Shown here one piece after another: positions 9,630 through 16,691 of a stretch of DNA of 64,000 bases. The position numbers were made by a program, and so were the translations under genes. Each line of letters opens with the position of its first letter. The first letter of the stretch is position 1. The DNA lies in contig NZ_NGJS01000007.1 of NCBI RefSeq assembly GCF_003950515.1, positions 1 through 64,000 on the forward strand. Reading direction: 5' to 3'. This stretch comes from Vagococcus vulneris. GTDB taxonomy: Bacteria > Bacillota > Bacilli > Lactobacillales > Vagococcaceae. Under the pieces are notes generated by a model that saw nothing but the letters and a program-made list of their open reading frames with translations, did no database searches and was not told the origin of the DNA.

Positions 9630-10055
9630 CTATTTATGTTTCGGATGTTTCTCTCCAGGAAGAATCTTATCTTTTGCATCAGAAGTGAATGCTTGTGTTT
9701 TACCAATAGCTTGATCAAATTTTCCTTCCGCTTGTTTCATATGATTATCAGTAGTTTTACCAATAAACTCTTCTGCTTGACCTTTAACTTGGTTGCTAGA
9801 CCCAGCACCTAAAACTTTGTCAACAAACTTAGTTGTATGATGTGCTATATCATGAGCTACTTCTTTGGAAGCACCAGTTACTTGATTTAATGCTCCTTCT
9901 ACTCTCATATCATCATTTTGAAAAGCTGCGCCCATTTTTTCTTGTGCCTTTCCCTTAACAGAATATTTATTAAAATTAGGTTGTTGCATTTTTTTCCAAA
10001 CCGCATATGCGAATACTGCACCTGCTGTACCGATAATTAATCCTGCTTTTTTCAT
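9630..10055 (-). CDS. CsbD-like stress protein with N-terminal membrane anchor
   Basis: This 141-residue protein has a short N-terminal hydrophobic segment (residues 4-20, GLIIGTAGAVFAYAVW). It is followed by two or three CsbD-type repeats with the pattern KGKAQEKMGAAF, VEGALNQVTGASKEV, VKGQAEEFIGKTTD and AEGKFDQAIGKTQAF, and a charged tail. CsbD-family proteins are small general-stress proteins of unknown molecular role. A TTG two codons earlier is possible, but GGAGAG is better spaced for the ATG at 10053-10055. It lies within the accessory island. Confidence 0.8.
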   Translation of the reverse strand: MKKAGLIIGTAGAVFAYAVWKKMQQPNFNKYSVKGKAQEKMGAAFQNDDMRVEGALNQVTGASKEVAHDIAHHTTKFVDKVLGAGSSNQVKGQAEEFIGKTTDNHMKQAEGKFDQAIGKTQAFTSDAKDKILPGEKHPKHK

Positions 10056-10061
10056 AATCAA

Positions 10062-10500
10062 ATCACTCTCCTATGTTTGATATACACTTATTATTGTAAC
10101 TTAATAATCAAAAAATATCACTTATTAACTCTTGTTTATTGATCCATCTAAAAAATAAATAATTAACCATACCATGTTGAGAAAAAGGTAAAATTTCTAA
10201 CGGTTACATTAATAGATGAATTGGACAAAATTAATAATAATCTATTTTAACCGCTTAATTGATTCCCCCTCTTCAAACATTATAGTTTAACCTAACCATA
10301 ATAAAATTAATTTCCTTTTACCAAGCAACATATTATATTAATAGTGCGAAATTGTTTATTTATCGTCAGCTAGATTATTAAACAATTTTAAAAGGACCGC
10401 TTGACATTTACAAACTCAATTTGCAAGACACAGCCATTATGTTATAATTAATCTATAATATAATTATCATCATCCTGTAACTTATCGCATCCCTTTGGAG
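10062..10500. other. AT-rich intergenic stretch of the island
   Basis: About 440 bases between the CsbD-like gene and the plasmid-like gene fragment hold no convincing coding frame. The only clear signals are the plus-strand promoter at 10421-10448 and a further TTGACA at 10401 with no matching -10. Confidence 0.5.
10421..10448 (+). promoter_or_regulatory. Extended -10 promoter
   Basis: TTGCAA (10421-10426), a 16-base spacer and TATAAT (10443-10448) preceded by TGT form a strong extended -10 promoter reading towards the gene fragment at 10501 and the small ORF at 10820. A near-repeat (TTTACAAACTC, AATTTGCAAG) overlaps the -35 region and might be an operator. Confidence 0.6.
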
Positions 10501-10781
10501 GTGTTTGGTCTGACGAAGCGACAATTACGATCAGAAAAGATTCGTGAAAAAATGATAAATTAAGAAAAGAAGGCGTCAATTTAGAAAAACGCTGGGGAAA
10601 ACAAATCATTAACTCAGGATTTAGCAATGGACCAAATTTAGGCTCCCCTGGTGGCGATCCTTTAAAGCTTGAACGTATGGGCACAGTCATTAATAAACAA
10701 AAGCGATTTGATGAGAAGACACAAACCGGAGAAGATAAACAAACCAGACAAAAAAACCGCCAGCAGTCAGCTGACGGTTAA
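10501..10781 (+). pseudogene. Frameshifted, plasmid-like gene fragment
   Basis: Two overlapping frames together give a charged C-terminal-looking sequence. Frame one reads VFGLTKRQLRSEKIREKM and stops at 10561. Frame two, opening near 10548, continues KLRKEGVNLEKRWG through GTVINKQKRFDEKTQTG to a stop at 10779-10781. A single-base shift near 10550 would join them. Frame one is also open upstream to 10459, so this is probably the end of a larger gene. The family is not recognised. Its strongly charged composition and its setting beside an IS6 element suggest plasmid origin, as inference only. Its last codons overlap the hairpin of the small-RNA module. Confidence 0.4.
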
Positions 10782-10858
10782 AAAGGAGTTGTTTTATCTA
10801 CTTTGGAGGAGTAAATAAAATGAAAAAGTTTGTTTTGTTAGGGTTGTTTTGTTGGTAT
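10750..10858 (-). ncRNA. Putative anti-Shine-Dalgarno small RNA, copy 1
   Basis: On the minus strand a TATTAT box (10865-10870) precedes about 109 bases that end in a Rho-independent terminator (stem AACCG/CAGC with loop, 10755-10779, then a T run). Between them lie a CA-rich unpaired 5' part, an 11-bp hairpin (10792-10802 with 10810-10820) showing CCTCCAA in the loop, and the linker CAACTCCTTTTT. The same architecture occurs on the plus strand near 40556-40657 with about 95% identity in its core. One stem position and the mid-terminator pair are G-U on this strand but C-A on the opposite one, which supports this strand as the folded RNA. No clear -35 is visible. Confidence 0.5.
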
Positions 10859-10921
10859 GTCTATATAATAGTCTCCAATTATGACATTTTTATGAATGTC
10901 TTAGTCTTTAACTATGAATAA
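10820..10921 (+). CDS. Small hydrophobic peptide ORF opposite the small RNA, copy 1
   Basis: This 33-codon ORF begins MKKFVLLGLFCWYVYIIV after a well-spaced GGAGGAG. Copy 2 (minus strand 40588-40481) begins MKRFVNVVCWYIYII, with an in-frame two-codon difference and then an unrelated C-terminus. It could be a type I toxin-like peptide silenced by the overlapping antisense RNA. It could also be only the mirror image of an RNA whose anti-SD and CAU elements automatically resemble a ribosome site plus ATG. Loss of similarity after the CWYxYII segment, exactly where the putative RNA promoter lies, favours the second reading. Confidence 0.35.
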   Translation: MKKFVLLGLFCWYVYIIVSNYDIFMNVLVFNYE

Positions 10922-10967
10922 TTAATTAATAATTTACGAACCACTCATCACGCAAAACACCATGTTT

Positions 10968-11775
10968 GGTTCTATTGCAAAGATTTTCAATTATCTTAGT
11001 TTAAGTTAAAATAAGAAGAAAAAGATAATTAGAGGCATTCAGATGACTTATTTCAAAGGAAAATAATTTAATAAAGATATTATTACAATAGCCGTGGGCT
11101 ATTATTTAAGATATAGCTTAAGTTATCGGAAAGTTTCTGAAATTATGAATGATCGTGGAATCAACGTTTGTCACACAACTATTTACCGATGGGTACAAGA
11201 ATACAGTAAGATTATTTACTGCCTGTGGAAGAAAAGAAATAAATCCGTTGGTAATTCTTGGAGAATGGATGAAACCTATATTAAGTTAAAAGGAGTGTGG
11301 CATTATTTATATCGTGCTATTGATTCTTCAGGGCTGACTTTGAATATATGGCTGCGAAAAAATCGTGACAGTCAATCTGCTTACTCTTGCTTTAAACGGT
11401 TAATCAGACAGTTCAGAGAACCAAGAGTTATTGTAACGGACAAAGCACCTTCATTAAGCTGTGCGTTTAATCAACTTAAATCAGAAAATTTATTTACCAG
11501 AACAGAACATCGAACGAGTAAATATTTGAATAGTATTATTGAACAAGATCATCGTCCAATAAAGAAAAGGAACAAGTTATATCAGTCCATAAGGACTGCC
11601 TCAATTACAATTAAAAGAATTGAGTCCATCATGCTCTATACAAAAATAGCCGAAGAGACGGAAATCTCTTTGGCTTTTCAGTGATTTATGAAATCAATCA
11701 ATTACTAGGGATTCCAGCATAGTTTTGAAACAATTAAGTAAAAGGCTTTTTCGTTTTAAACTTTGCAACAGAACC
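10968..11775 (+). mobile_element. IS6-family insertion sequence (IS1216/ISS1/IS257-like), inactivated
   Basis: Terminal inverted repeats GGTTCTATTGCAAAGATTT (10968-10986) and AAACTTTGCAACAGAACC (11758-11775) bound an 808-base element, the standard IS6 length. Inside is a transposase gene with a nonsense codon and a frameshift. The eight bases on either side (CCATGTTT and TGAACATT) do not match, so there is no target duplication. That suggests the flanks were joined by recombination or deletion between IS copies. The right end cuts a TmrB-like gene. Confidence 0.88.
11043..11722 (+). pseudogene. Broken IS6-family DDE transposase
   Basis: The reading frame starts at an ATG (11043) as MTYFKGK and meets TAA at 11064-11066, where active copies carry a Gln or similar codon. 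It then continues in frame through the normal body (GYYLRYSLSYRKV, the RWVQEY helix, DETYIKLKG, VTDKAPS, EQDHRPIKKRN) to a premature stop near 11684. The expected tail VIYEINQLLGIPA is present one frame away, ending in TAG at 11720-11722, which shows a single-base shift near 11650-11660. The catalytic aspartates and the region of the glutamate survive. A GTG internal restart at 11094 would lack the N-terminal DNA-binding part. Confidence 0.88.
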
Positions 11776-11953
11776 TGAACATTCCACTCACACCACTCCG
11801 AATAATCCTGAAAATCGGTTCTTGAAAGGATTCCGGTAGATTATGACGAACATTTTCCGAGTTATACAGATACGCATTTGGTATGAATTCAGTCATTTTT
11901 TGACATATTGCTATCTTGCCAAAACCATATGCACCATCTACCCAAATTATCAT
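11776..11953 (-). pseudogene. TmrB-like P-loop protein, N-terminal remnant truncated by the IS
   Basis: The ATG at 11951-11953 has GGGAGG ten bases upstream and opens a frame MIIWVDGAYGFGKIAIC. This resembles the start of tunicamycin-resistance TmrB-like ATP-binding proteins (MIIWINGAFGSGKT type), followed by a YLYNSENV segment. About 59 codons remain before the right inverted repeat of the IS replaces the rest. The P-loop reads GKI instead of GKT/S, so decay had probably begun even in the remaining part. It is 17 bases downstream of ruvB on the same strand. Confidence 0.6.
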
Positions 11954-11970
11954 TTGTAAACGGCCTCCCT

Positions 11971-12981
11971 TTAGTCTGCAATATAATCATATCCTAAATG
12001 ACTATAGGCTAATTCAGTCGCAACGCGCCCTCTTGCAGTCCGTTTAATAAAACCTTTTTGAATCAAATACGGCTCATACATATCTTCAACTGTCTCTGTT
12101 TCTTCGCTGATATTAACCGCAATAGTTGACAGCCCTACAGGCCCGCCTTGATATAGATCAATCATTGTCCGCAACAATTTTTGATCCACATAATCTAAAC
12201 CTAAATGGTCGACTTGCAATAAAGATAAGGCTCTGTCCGCAATTTCCACATCAATTTCACCATTTCCTTCAACTTGCGCCACATCCCGGACGCGTTTTAA
12301 TAAACGATTAGCAATTCGCGGAGTTCCTCTAGAGCGTCGCGCAATTTCATAAGCTCCTTCGTCCAAAATAATTGTTTCAAAAATATTGGCTGACCGTAGA
12401 ACAATTTCTTTTAATTCATGATCTTCATAATAGTGCATGTGGCAGATGATGCCGAAACGATCCCGAAGAGGTGCTGACAGCATGCCTGCTCTCGTTGTAG
12501 CCCCAACCAATGTAAACGGCGGCAGCGGGAAATGGACCGGATGCGCTGTTGGTCCTTGGCCTACAATGATATCAATGTAATAATCCTCCATTGCTGAATA
12601 AAGCATTTCTTCCGCAACACGAGGCAGCCGATGAATCTCATCAATAAATAGAACATCCCCTGGTTCTAATTCATTCAGAAGAGCAACTAAGTCCCCTGGC
12701 TTATCGATGGCAGGGCCGCTGGTCGTTTTGATATTAACTCCCATCTCATTAGCAATAACCATCGCCATTGTTGTTTTACCTAAACCAGGAGGCCCATATA
12801 ATAAGACATGATCCAATGATTCTTCTCTAGCTTTAGCAGCAGATATATAAATAGATAATTCCTGTTTAACCTTATCTTGACCAATATATTGCGACAAAAA
12901 TTGCGGTCGCAGCGATAATTCTGCCTGTTCTTCTTGCGGGACTAATGACCCAGACAGTAAACGATCTGCTTCATCTGACAT
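11971..12981 (-). CDS. ruvB: Holliday junction branch-migration ATPase RuvB
   Basis: RuvB is the AAA+ motor that drives branch migration with RuvA during recombinational repair. Its 336 residues contain Walker [10 protein letters not shown], Walker B DEIHRL, sensor 1 GATTRAG, the arginine-finger region APLRDRFG and the C-terminal winged helix ([13 protein letters not shown]). It begins 15 bases after ruvA. In related genomes queA would follow directly, but here a truncated TmrB-like gene and the accessory island follow, so the classic operon is interrupted. Confidence 0.97.
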   Translation of the reverse strand: MSDEADRLLSGSLVPQEEQAELSLRPQFLSQYIGQDKVKQELSIYISAAKAREESLDHVLLYGPPGLGKTTMAMVIANEMGVNIKTTSGPAIDKPGDLVALLNELEPGDVLFIDEIHRLPRVAEEMLYSAMEDYYIDIIVGQGPTAHPVHFPLPPFTLVGATTRAGMLSAPLRDRFGIICHMHYYEDHELKEIVLRSANIFETIILDEGAYEIARRSRGTPRIANRLLKRVRDVAQVEGNGEIDVEIADRALSLLQVDHLGLDYVDQKLLRTMIDLYQGGPVGLSTIAVNISEETETVEDMYEPYLIQKGFIKRTARGRVATELAYSHLGYDYIAD

Positions 12982-12996
12982 AGTCTTAACCTCCTT

Positions 12997-13614
12997 TTAC
13001 TTTTTCATTAATAGTTTCAACCCGTTACGCAAGTACTGATCTGTACTGGTCTGAGGCTGCTCTTCTAGTTTTTTCGTTATTTTTTTCACTTCGCGTTCGG
13101 TATAACCCAAAGCCCTTAATGCTTCTAAAGCCTCTTTTAAATGATTATCATCGGTCATCGTAAATAAACTATCTTGCTTAGTCATTGCTTCAACAGCAGG
13201 GGTATCAATCGTTAAATCATCCAATTTCCCTTGCAAATCCAAAACCATCTGTTGAGCTGTTTTTTTCCCAACTCCAGGAAATTTAGTTAAGTAAGCTGCA
13301 TCTTCTGACTCAATAGCATACACTAAACCGCCATGATCATCTAATGCCATAATGGCTAAACCACTTTTGGGACCGATACCAGATACACTAATTAATTTAA
13401 GAAACAATTGCTTTTCTTCTAAAGTTGAAAATCCATAAAGAGCTTGACCGTCATCCCGTATAACCTGATGAACATAAACTATCACTTCTTGGTTATAATA
13501 AGCTGAAAATCGAAATGGGTTAGCAACCAGCAATTGGTACCCGATACTGCCCGCTTCCACTACAATATAATATGGACTGACAAATGTCACTGTACCTTTA
13601 ATATATTCATACAT
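12997..13614 (-). CDS. ruvA: Holliday junction DNA-binding protein RuvA
   Basis: RuvA forms a tetramer that binds Holliday junctions and loads RuvB. The 205-residue protein shows the N-terminal OB-fold ([20 protein letters not shown]), two helix-hairpin-helix motifs ([13 protein letters not shown] and [13 protein letters not shown]) and the C-terminal RuvB-binding domain ([16 protein letters not shown]). GGAGGG is ideally placed before the ATG. An extended -10 promoter stands upstream. Confidence 0.96.
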   Translation of the reverse strand: MYEYIKGTVTFVSPYYIVVEAGSIGYQLLVANPFRFSAYYNQEVIVYVHQVIRDDGQALYGFSTLEEKQLFLKLISVSGIGPKSGLAIMALDDHGGLVYAIESEDAAYLTKFPGVGKKTAQQMVLDLQGKLDDLTIDTPAVEAMTKQDSLFTMTDDNHLKEALEALRALGYTEREVKKITKKLEEQPQTSTDQYLRNGLKLLMKK

Positions 13615-13644
13615 CTTTTATCCCTCCGTACATACGTTCCCTAA

Positions 13645-13673
13645 ATTGTACCATAAGTTTTCTTTTTTCTAAA
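13645..13673 (-). promoter_or_regulatory. Promoter of ruvAB
   Basis: On the minus strand TTTAGA (13668-13673), a 17-base spacer ending in TGG, and TACAAT (13645-13650) form an extended -10 promoter about 30 bases before the ruvA start. Confidence 0.6.
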
Positions 13674-13782
13674 CTGTCTCTAAATAAAATCTAACGGTCC
13701 CCGCTAGCATGGTTCATCTTTTAATATTCTAATCTAATTTCCAAATGATTTTCTTTTAAAATATTCTTTTAGTTCACAAAAA

Positions 13783-13808
13783 TGCTACCGGCTATATAAC
13801 CGGTAGCA
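13783..13808 (-). terminator. Terminator after msrB
   Basis: A 9-bp GC-rich stem (TGCTACCGG at 13783-13791, complement at 13800-13808) is followed on the minus strand by a T run, 14 bases beyond the msrB stop codon. Confidence 0.85.
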
Positions 13809-13822
13809 AACAAATGAATCAT

Positions 13823-14245
13823 CTATTTAAAAAGAGATAAATACTGCCCGTATCCTTCTTTTTCTAAATCATTAATCGGAACAAAGCGTAGAGCAGCACC
13901 ATTAATACAATAACGTAATCCACCCTGATCAATAGGACCATCTGGAAAAACATGCCCTAAATGCGAATCTGCTTCTTGACTTCGTACTTCTGTGCGAGTC
14001 CGAAATAGTGAACGGTCCTCTAGTTCTTTTAACGACGCTATCGGTTTTGTAAATGAAGGCCAACCACAGCCCGCATCATATTTATCAGTTGATGAAAATA
14101 ACGGTTCACCACTGACAATATCTACATATATTCCTTCATCAGAAAATTGATCATACTCACTGGAAAATGGTCTTTCTGTACCATTTTCTTGAGTTACTTC
14201 ATATTGTAGAGGTGTTAGCTGCTTTTGCAAGTCTTTCTTTGTCAT
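13823..14245 (-). CDS. msrB: Peptide-methionine (R)-S-oxide reductase MsrB
   Basis: MsrB repairs the R epimer of oxidised methionine in proteins. The 140-residue single-domain form carries [27 protein letters not shown] and the catalytic segment [15 protein letters not shown], whose cysteine is the nucleophile. The usual Firmicute sequence has Ser where Gly follows CIN here, a mild change. No zinc-binding CxxC pairs are present. It stands alone with its own terminator, without msrA nearby. Confidence 0.95.
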   Translation of the reverse strand: MTKKDLQKQLTPLQYEVTQENGTERPFSSEYDQFSDEGIYVDIVSGEPLFSSTDKYDAGCGWPSFTKPIASLKELEDRSLFRTRTEVRSQEADSHLGHVFPDGPIDQGGLRYCINGAALRFVPINDLEKEGYGQYLSLFK

Positions 14246-14303
14246 AGGTAAAACCTTCTTTCACTAAAAGTTGCATTTATTTTATAAAAAAAGCCATTTT
14301 TAC

Positions 14304-14873
14304 TCAACTAATCTGTTTTGAGTGACCCTTCAATAACCAGTCATTCAACCAACCGATTGGTAATCCTACAACAGAGTAATAGTCGCCATTAATTTGTTTA
14401 ACAAATAAAGACCCTTGATCTTGAATACCGTAAGCACCAGCTTTATCCATTGGTTCACCAGAAGCAATATAAGAGTTGATTTGCGACTCAAGTAGGTCAT
14501 AAAAAGTGACTTCCACTATCTCCGTATGCTGTTCAAGTTGATTATTACTTATTATTGCAATGCTCGTTATCACATGGTGCATTTTACCGCTTAATTGCTT
14601 CAGTGTTTTAAAAGCCTCTGAAGCATCCTTAGGTTTTCCTAAAATATTTTTTTCATAAACTACGGAAGTATCGCAACCGATTACGATAGCATCTTTATTT
14701 TTACAAAAAATTACTTTTGCCTTTTCTCTAGCCATACGTTCAACATAATCAATTGGTACTTCATTGTCTAAGGGTGTCTCATCTATATCAGCAGGTATAA
14801 CGTCAAAGTCAGTCATAACCTTGCACAGCAACTCTTGTCGCCTAGGAGAAGCAGACGCTAAAATATAACTCAT
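14304..14873 (-). CDS. maf: Maf-type nucleoside triphosphate pyrophosphatase
   Basis: Maf proteins hydrolyse non-canonical or excess nucleotides (dTTP/UTP class) and were linked to septum control. The 189-residue protein has the N-terminal signature ILASASPRRQELL, GCDTSVVY with the catalytic aspartate, the GKMHHVITS segment, and DKAGAYGIQDQGSLFV. It lies near ruvAB and mutSL, a common Firmicute neighbourhood for maf. Confidence 0.93.
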   Translation of the reverse strand: MSYILASASPRRQELLCKVMTDFDVIPADIDETPLDNEVPIDYVERMAREKAKVIFCKNKDAIVIGCDTSVVYEKNILGKPKDASEAFKTLKQLSGKMHHVITSIAIISNNQLEQHTEIVEVTFYDLLESQINSYIASGEPMDKAGAYGIQDQGSLFVKQINGDYYSVVGLPIGWLNDWLLKGHSKQIS

Positions 14874-14942
14874 AAATACCTCCGGTTGTTTTTTTACTGG
14901 AACAAGTTCATAATACTAATAGAATAGAGAAGTTGTTAAATT

Positions 14943-15242
14943 TTGTCAATTTTGGGAGGAATAGTCTATATATCACTACCTATTATAAATTACCATAAAC
15001 GCTCAAAAGAAGCAGTAACACTTATCAATCTTTGGTTAAATCTACTTTCTACAGACAAAGAGGAACCTTTAAAAATGTGCTTAGAAACGTATCGAAACGA
15101 CTTAACGGATTCTTTCAGAGGCTTCTCTGATTTAGCCAAGCATCACAATCTAGCCGTTATAGAATGCTTGTTTAAGCATCAGCTTATTTTGGATGGTGCT
15201 CAATCTGACTTACATACAAAACTTATTGAAACAGCTTATTAA
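14943..15242 (+). CDS. Bacteriocin-immunity-like helical protein (EntA_Immun type)
   Basis: The frame encodes a small helical protein. Its body (KRSKEAVTLINLWLNLL, LKMCLETYRNDL, LAVIECLFKHQLIL) resembles pediocin-like bacteriocin immunity proteins, which share the pattern R..EA..LI..LL....LK..LE.Y.N.L. These cytosolic proteins protect cells against class IIa bacteriocins acting on the mannose PTS. The start is uncertain. TTG at 14943 opens the frame, but a strong GGGAGGA (14954-14960) lies inside it and no ATG, GTG or TTG follows. The best-spaced codon after it is an ATA at 14970-14972. No bacteriocin gene is nearby. A terminator follows at once. Confidence 0.5.
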   Translation: MSILGGIVYISLPIINYHKRSKEAVTLINLWLNLLSTDKEEPLKMCLETYRNDLTDSFRGFSDLAKHHNLAVIECLFKHQLILDGAQSDLHTKLIETAY

Positions 15243-15248
15243 TAATAA

Positions 15249-15283
15249 AAAATGCTCTCAAACGAATTGTTCGAGGGCATTTT
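15249..15283. terminator. Bidirectional terminator between immunity-like gene and D-LDH
   Basis: A 15-bp stem with two G-U pairs (15249-15263 with 15269-15283) is flanked by A and T runs. It lies between two convergent genes. Confidence 0.8.
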
Positions 15284-15292
15284 CTTTAATAA

Positions 15293-16318
15293 TTAAACGG
15301 TTTGTGTCATTTCACGAGCATTTTCTTTTGAATCAATGCCGTCCATAACATTTGCCATAGTTATTTTATAAATATTTTCAAATGCTTCGTTTGTAAAGAA
15401 AGCTGAATGCGGTGTAATCATTGCATGCGGTTGAGCAAGTAATTCTTCTAACACTTTATCTTCAACTGGTATGTTGCTGTAATCGTTAAAGAAGTATTTT
15501 GCTTCATTTTCATATACATCTGCACCGTAACGAGCTACTTTGCCTGATTTAAGAGCATCAACCATATCTTCAGTTTTAACTAAAAGTCCACGAGCAGTAT
15601 TAATAATAATTACTCCGTCTTTCATCTTAGCGATGCTGTCTTTATTAATCATATGTTGAGTTTCAGGGAAGACTGGGCAGAACAATGCGATAATATCCGC
15701 TTTTGCATATAATTCATCTAATTCAACATAAGTTACTCCAAATTTCTCAGCCCATTCAGTTGCTGGAAATTTATCATACGCAATGACAGTAGCTCCAAAA
15801 CCTGCCATAATTTGTGCAAATTTTTGACCAATTTTACCAGTTCCGACTAAACCAACAGTTTTACCATGAATATCAAATCCCATCATAGTTGGCTTTAATG
15901 AAAAATCGTTGTGTCTTGTATTGTAAACAGCTGTTGGAATATCACGGATACTGCTTAATAATAATGTCACAGCGTGTTCAGCGATAGAATATGAAGAATA
16001 TTCTGGAACACGATAGACTTTCATATTTTTTTCTTTTGCATACGCTAAATCGATATGGTTAAAGCCTGCAGAACGTGTTGCGATAAAGTACATATCGTTC
16101 TCAGCCATGATATCAATAACTTCTTTATCTACTTGATCGTTAACAAATACGATAATTCCTACGTATTCACCTTTTTTCGCATGTTTTCTTAAAATATCGG
16201 GAGTTAATGTTTCTTTTACATATTCTAATTCTAATCCTTTTTCTGGGTATTTCTCAAATGCCGTAACGTCATAATCGTAACTTGAGAATACTAATAATTT
16301 GTTAGTTTTTGTTTCCAT
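15293..16318 (-). CDS. ldhD: D-lactate dehydrogenase (D-2-hydroxyacid dehydrogenase family)
   Basis: This NAD-dependent enzyme probably reduces pyruvate to D-lactate. It shows the Rossmann motif GLVGTGKIGQ, the NAD-selecting aspartate in AYDKFP, the catalytic arginine in INTARG, the glutamate segment YGADVYENEA and the catalytic histidine in TPHSAFFT. The frame extends 32 codons upstream, but AAAAGGGG lies before the ATG at 16316-16318, giving METKTNKLL and 341 residues. Another 2-hydroxyacid substrate (for example 2-ketoisocaproate) cannot be excluded. A CcpA-type site lies about 100 bases upstream. Confidence 0.88.
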   Translation of the reverse strand: METKTNKLLVFSSYDYDVTAFEKYPEKGLELEYVKETLTPDILRKHAKKGEYVGIIVFVNDQVDKEVIDIMAENDMYFIATRSAGFNHIDLAYAKEKNMKVYRVPEYSSYSIAEHAVTLLLSSIRDIPTAVYNTRHNDFSLKPTMMGFDIHGKTVGLVGTGKIGQKFAQIMAGFGATVIAYDKFPATEWAEKFGVTYVELDELYAKADIIALFCPVFPETQHMINKDSIAKMKDGVIIINTARGLLVKTEDMVDALKSGKVARYGADVYENEAKYFFNDYSNIPVEDKVLEELLAQPHAMITPHSAFFTNEAFENIYKITMANVMDGIDSKENAREMTQTV

Positions 16319-16587
16319 AAAAAAAGAACCCCTTTTCCAAAGTAAAATAAATTTAAATAACAAAAAAATAAGTATACACGTATTTTCTATCATTTTGTGT
16401 AAAAAGTCAACCACATTAAAGAAAGCGCTTAATTAACATTAAAAAACAATCGTTTTTTAAAAAATTTAGTTTTTCTGACTTTTATTTTTAAATACCACTC
16501 GTTCAAAAATAACAATGTTAGTCGGTAATCTGCTTGTTATTAAAACAGACAACATCCTAATAGTTCATTTATCAACAAGCACATAAT
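16319..16587. other. Intergenic region upstream of ldhD
   Basis: This AT-rich stretch holds the candidate cre near 16419-16434 and a minus-strand TTGACT near 16405 with a TATACT too far downstream (28 bases) to form a normal promoter. I see no coding frame. Confidence 0.4.
16419..16434 (-). promoter_or_regulatory. Candidate catabolite-responsive element (cre)
   Basis: On the minus strand AAGCGCTTTC matches the ten-base cre core AARCGNWWWC exactly, while the flanking WTGN part matches poorly. It lies about 100 bases upstream of ldhD, where CcpA could activate or repress the gene according to carbon source. Confidence 0.45.
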
Positions 16588-16626
16588 AAAAACGGAATCG
16601 TCTATTTAAAAGACAATCCCGTTTTT
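16588..16626 (-). terminator. Terminator after mutL
   Basis: A 15-bp stem (16588-16602 with 16612-16626) has two non-Watson-Crick positions that are G-U on the minus strand and mismatches on the plus strand. It therefore serves the mutS-mutL transcript, about 66 bases beyond mutL. Confidence 0.75.
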
Positions 16627-16691
16627 ATCATTTTTTATTAGCAGTTCTGATTTCTTGTTAGACAAAGCCTTTTTAGCCACTCAAACAATTA

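Noticed and set aside
10448-10690. 80-codon minus-strand ORF in the island
   Set aside because: It has no ribosome site and odd composition, and it lies opposite the plasmid-like fragment, whose plus-strand frame gives a more protein-like, charged sequence.
10960-11783. Target-site duplication around the IS6-family element
   Set aside because: The flanking octamers CCATGTTT and TGAACATT do not match in direct orientation.
16398-16410. TTGACT as -35 for ldhD
   Set aside because: The nearest TATACT is 28 bases away, too far for a standard promoter, so no promoter was called.
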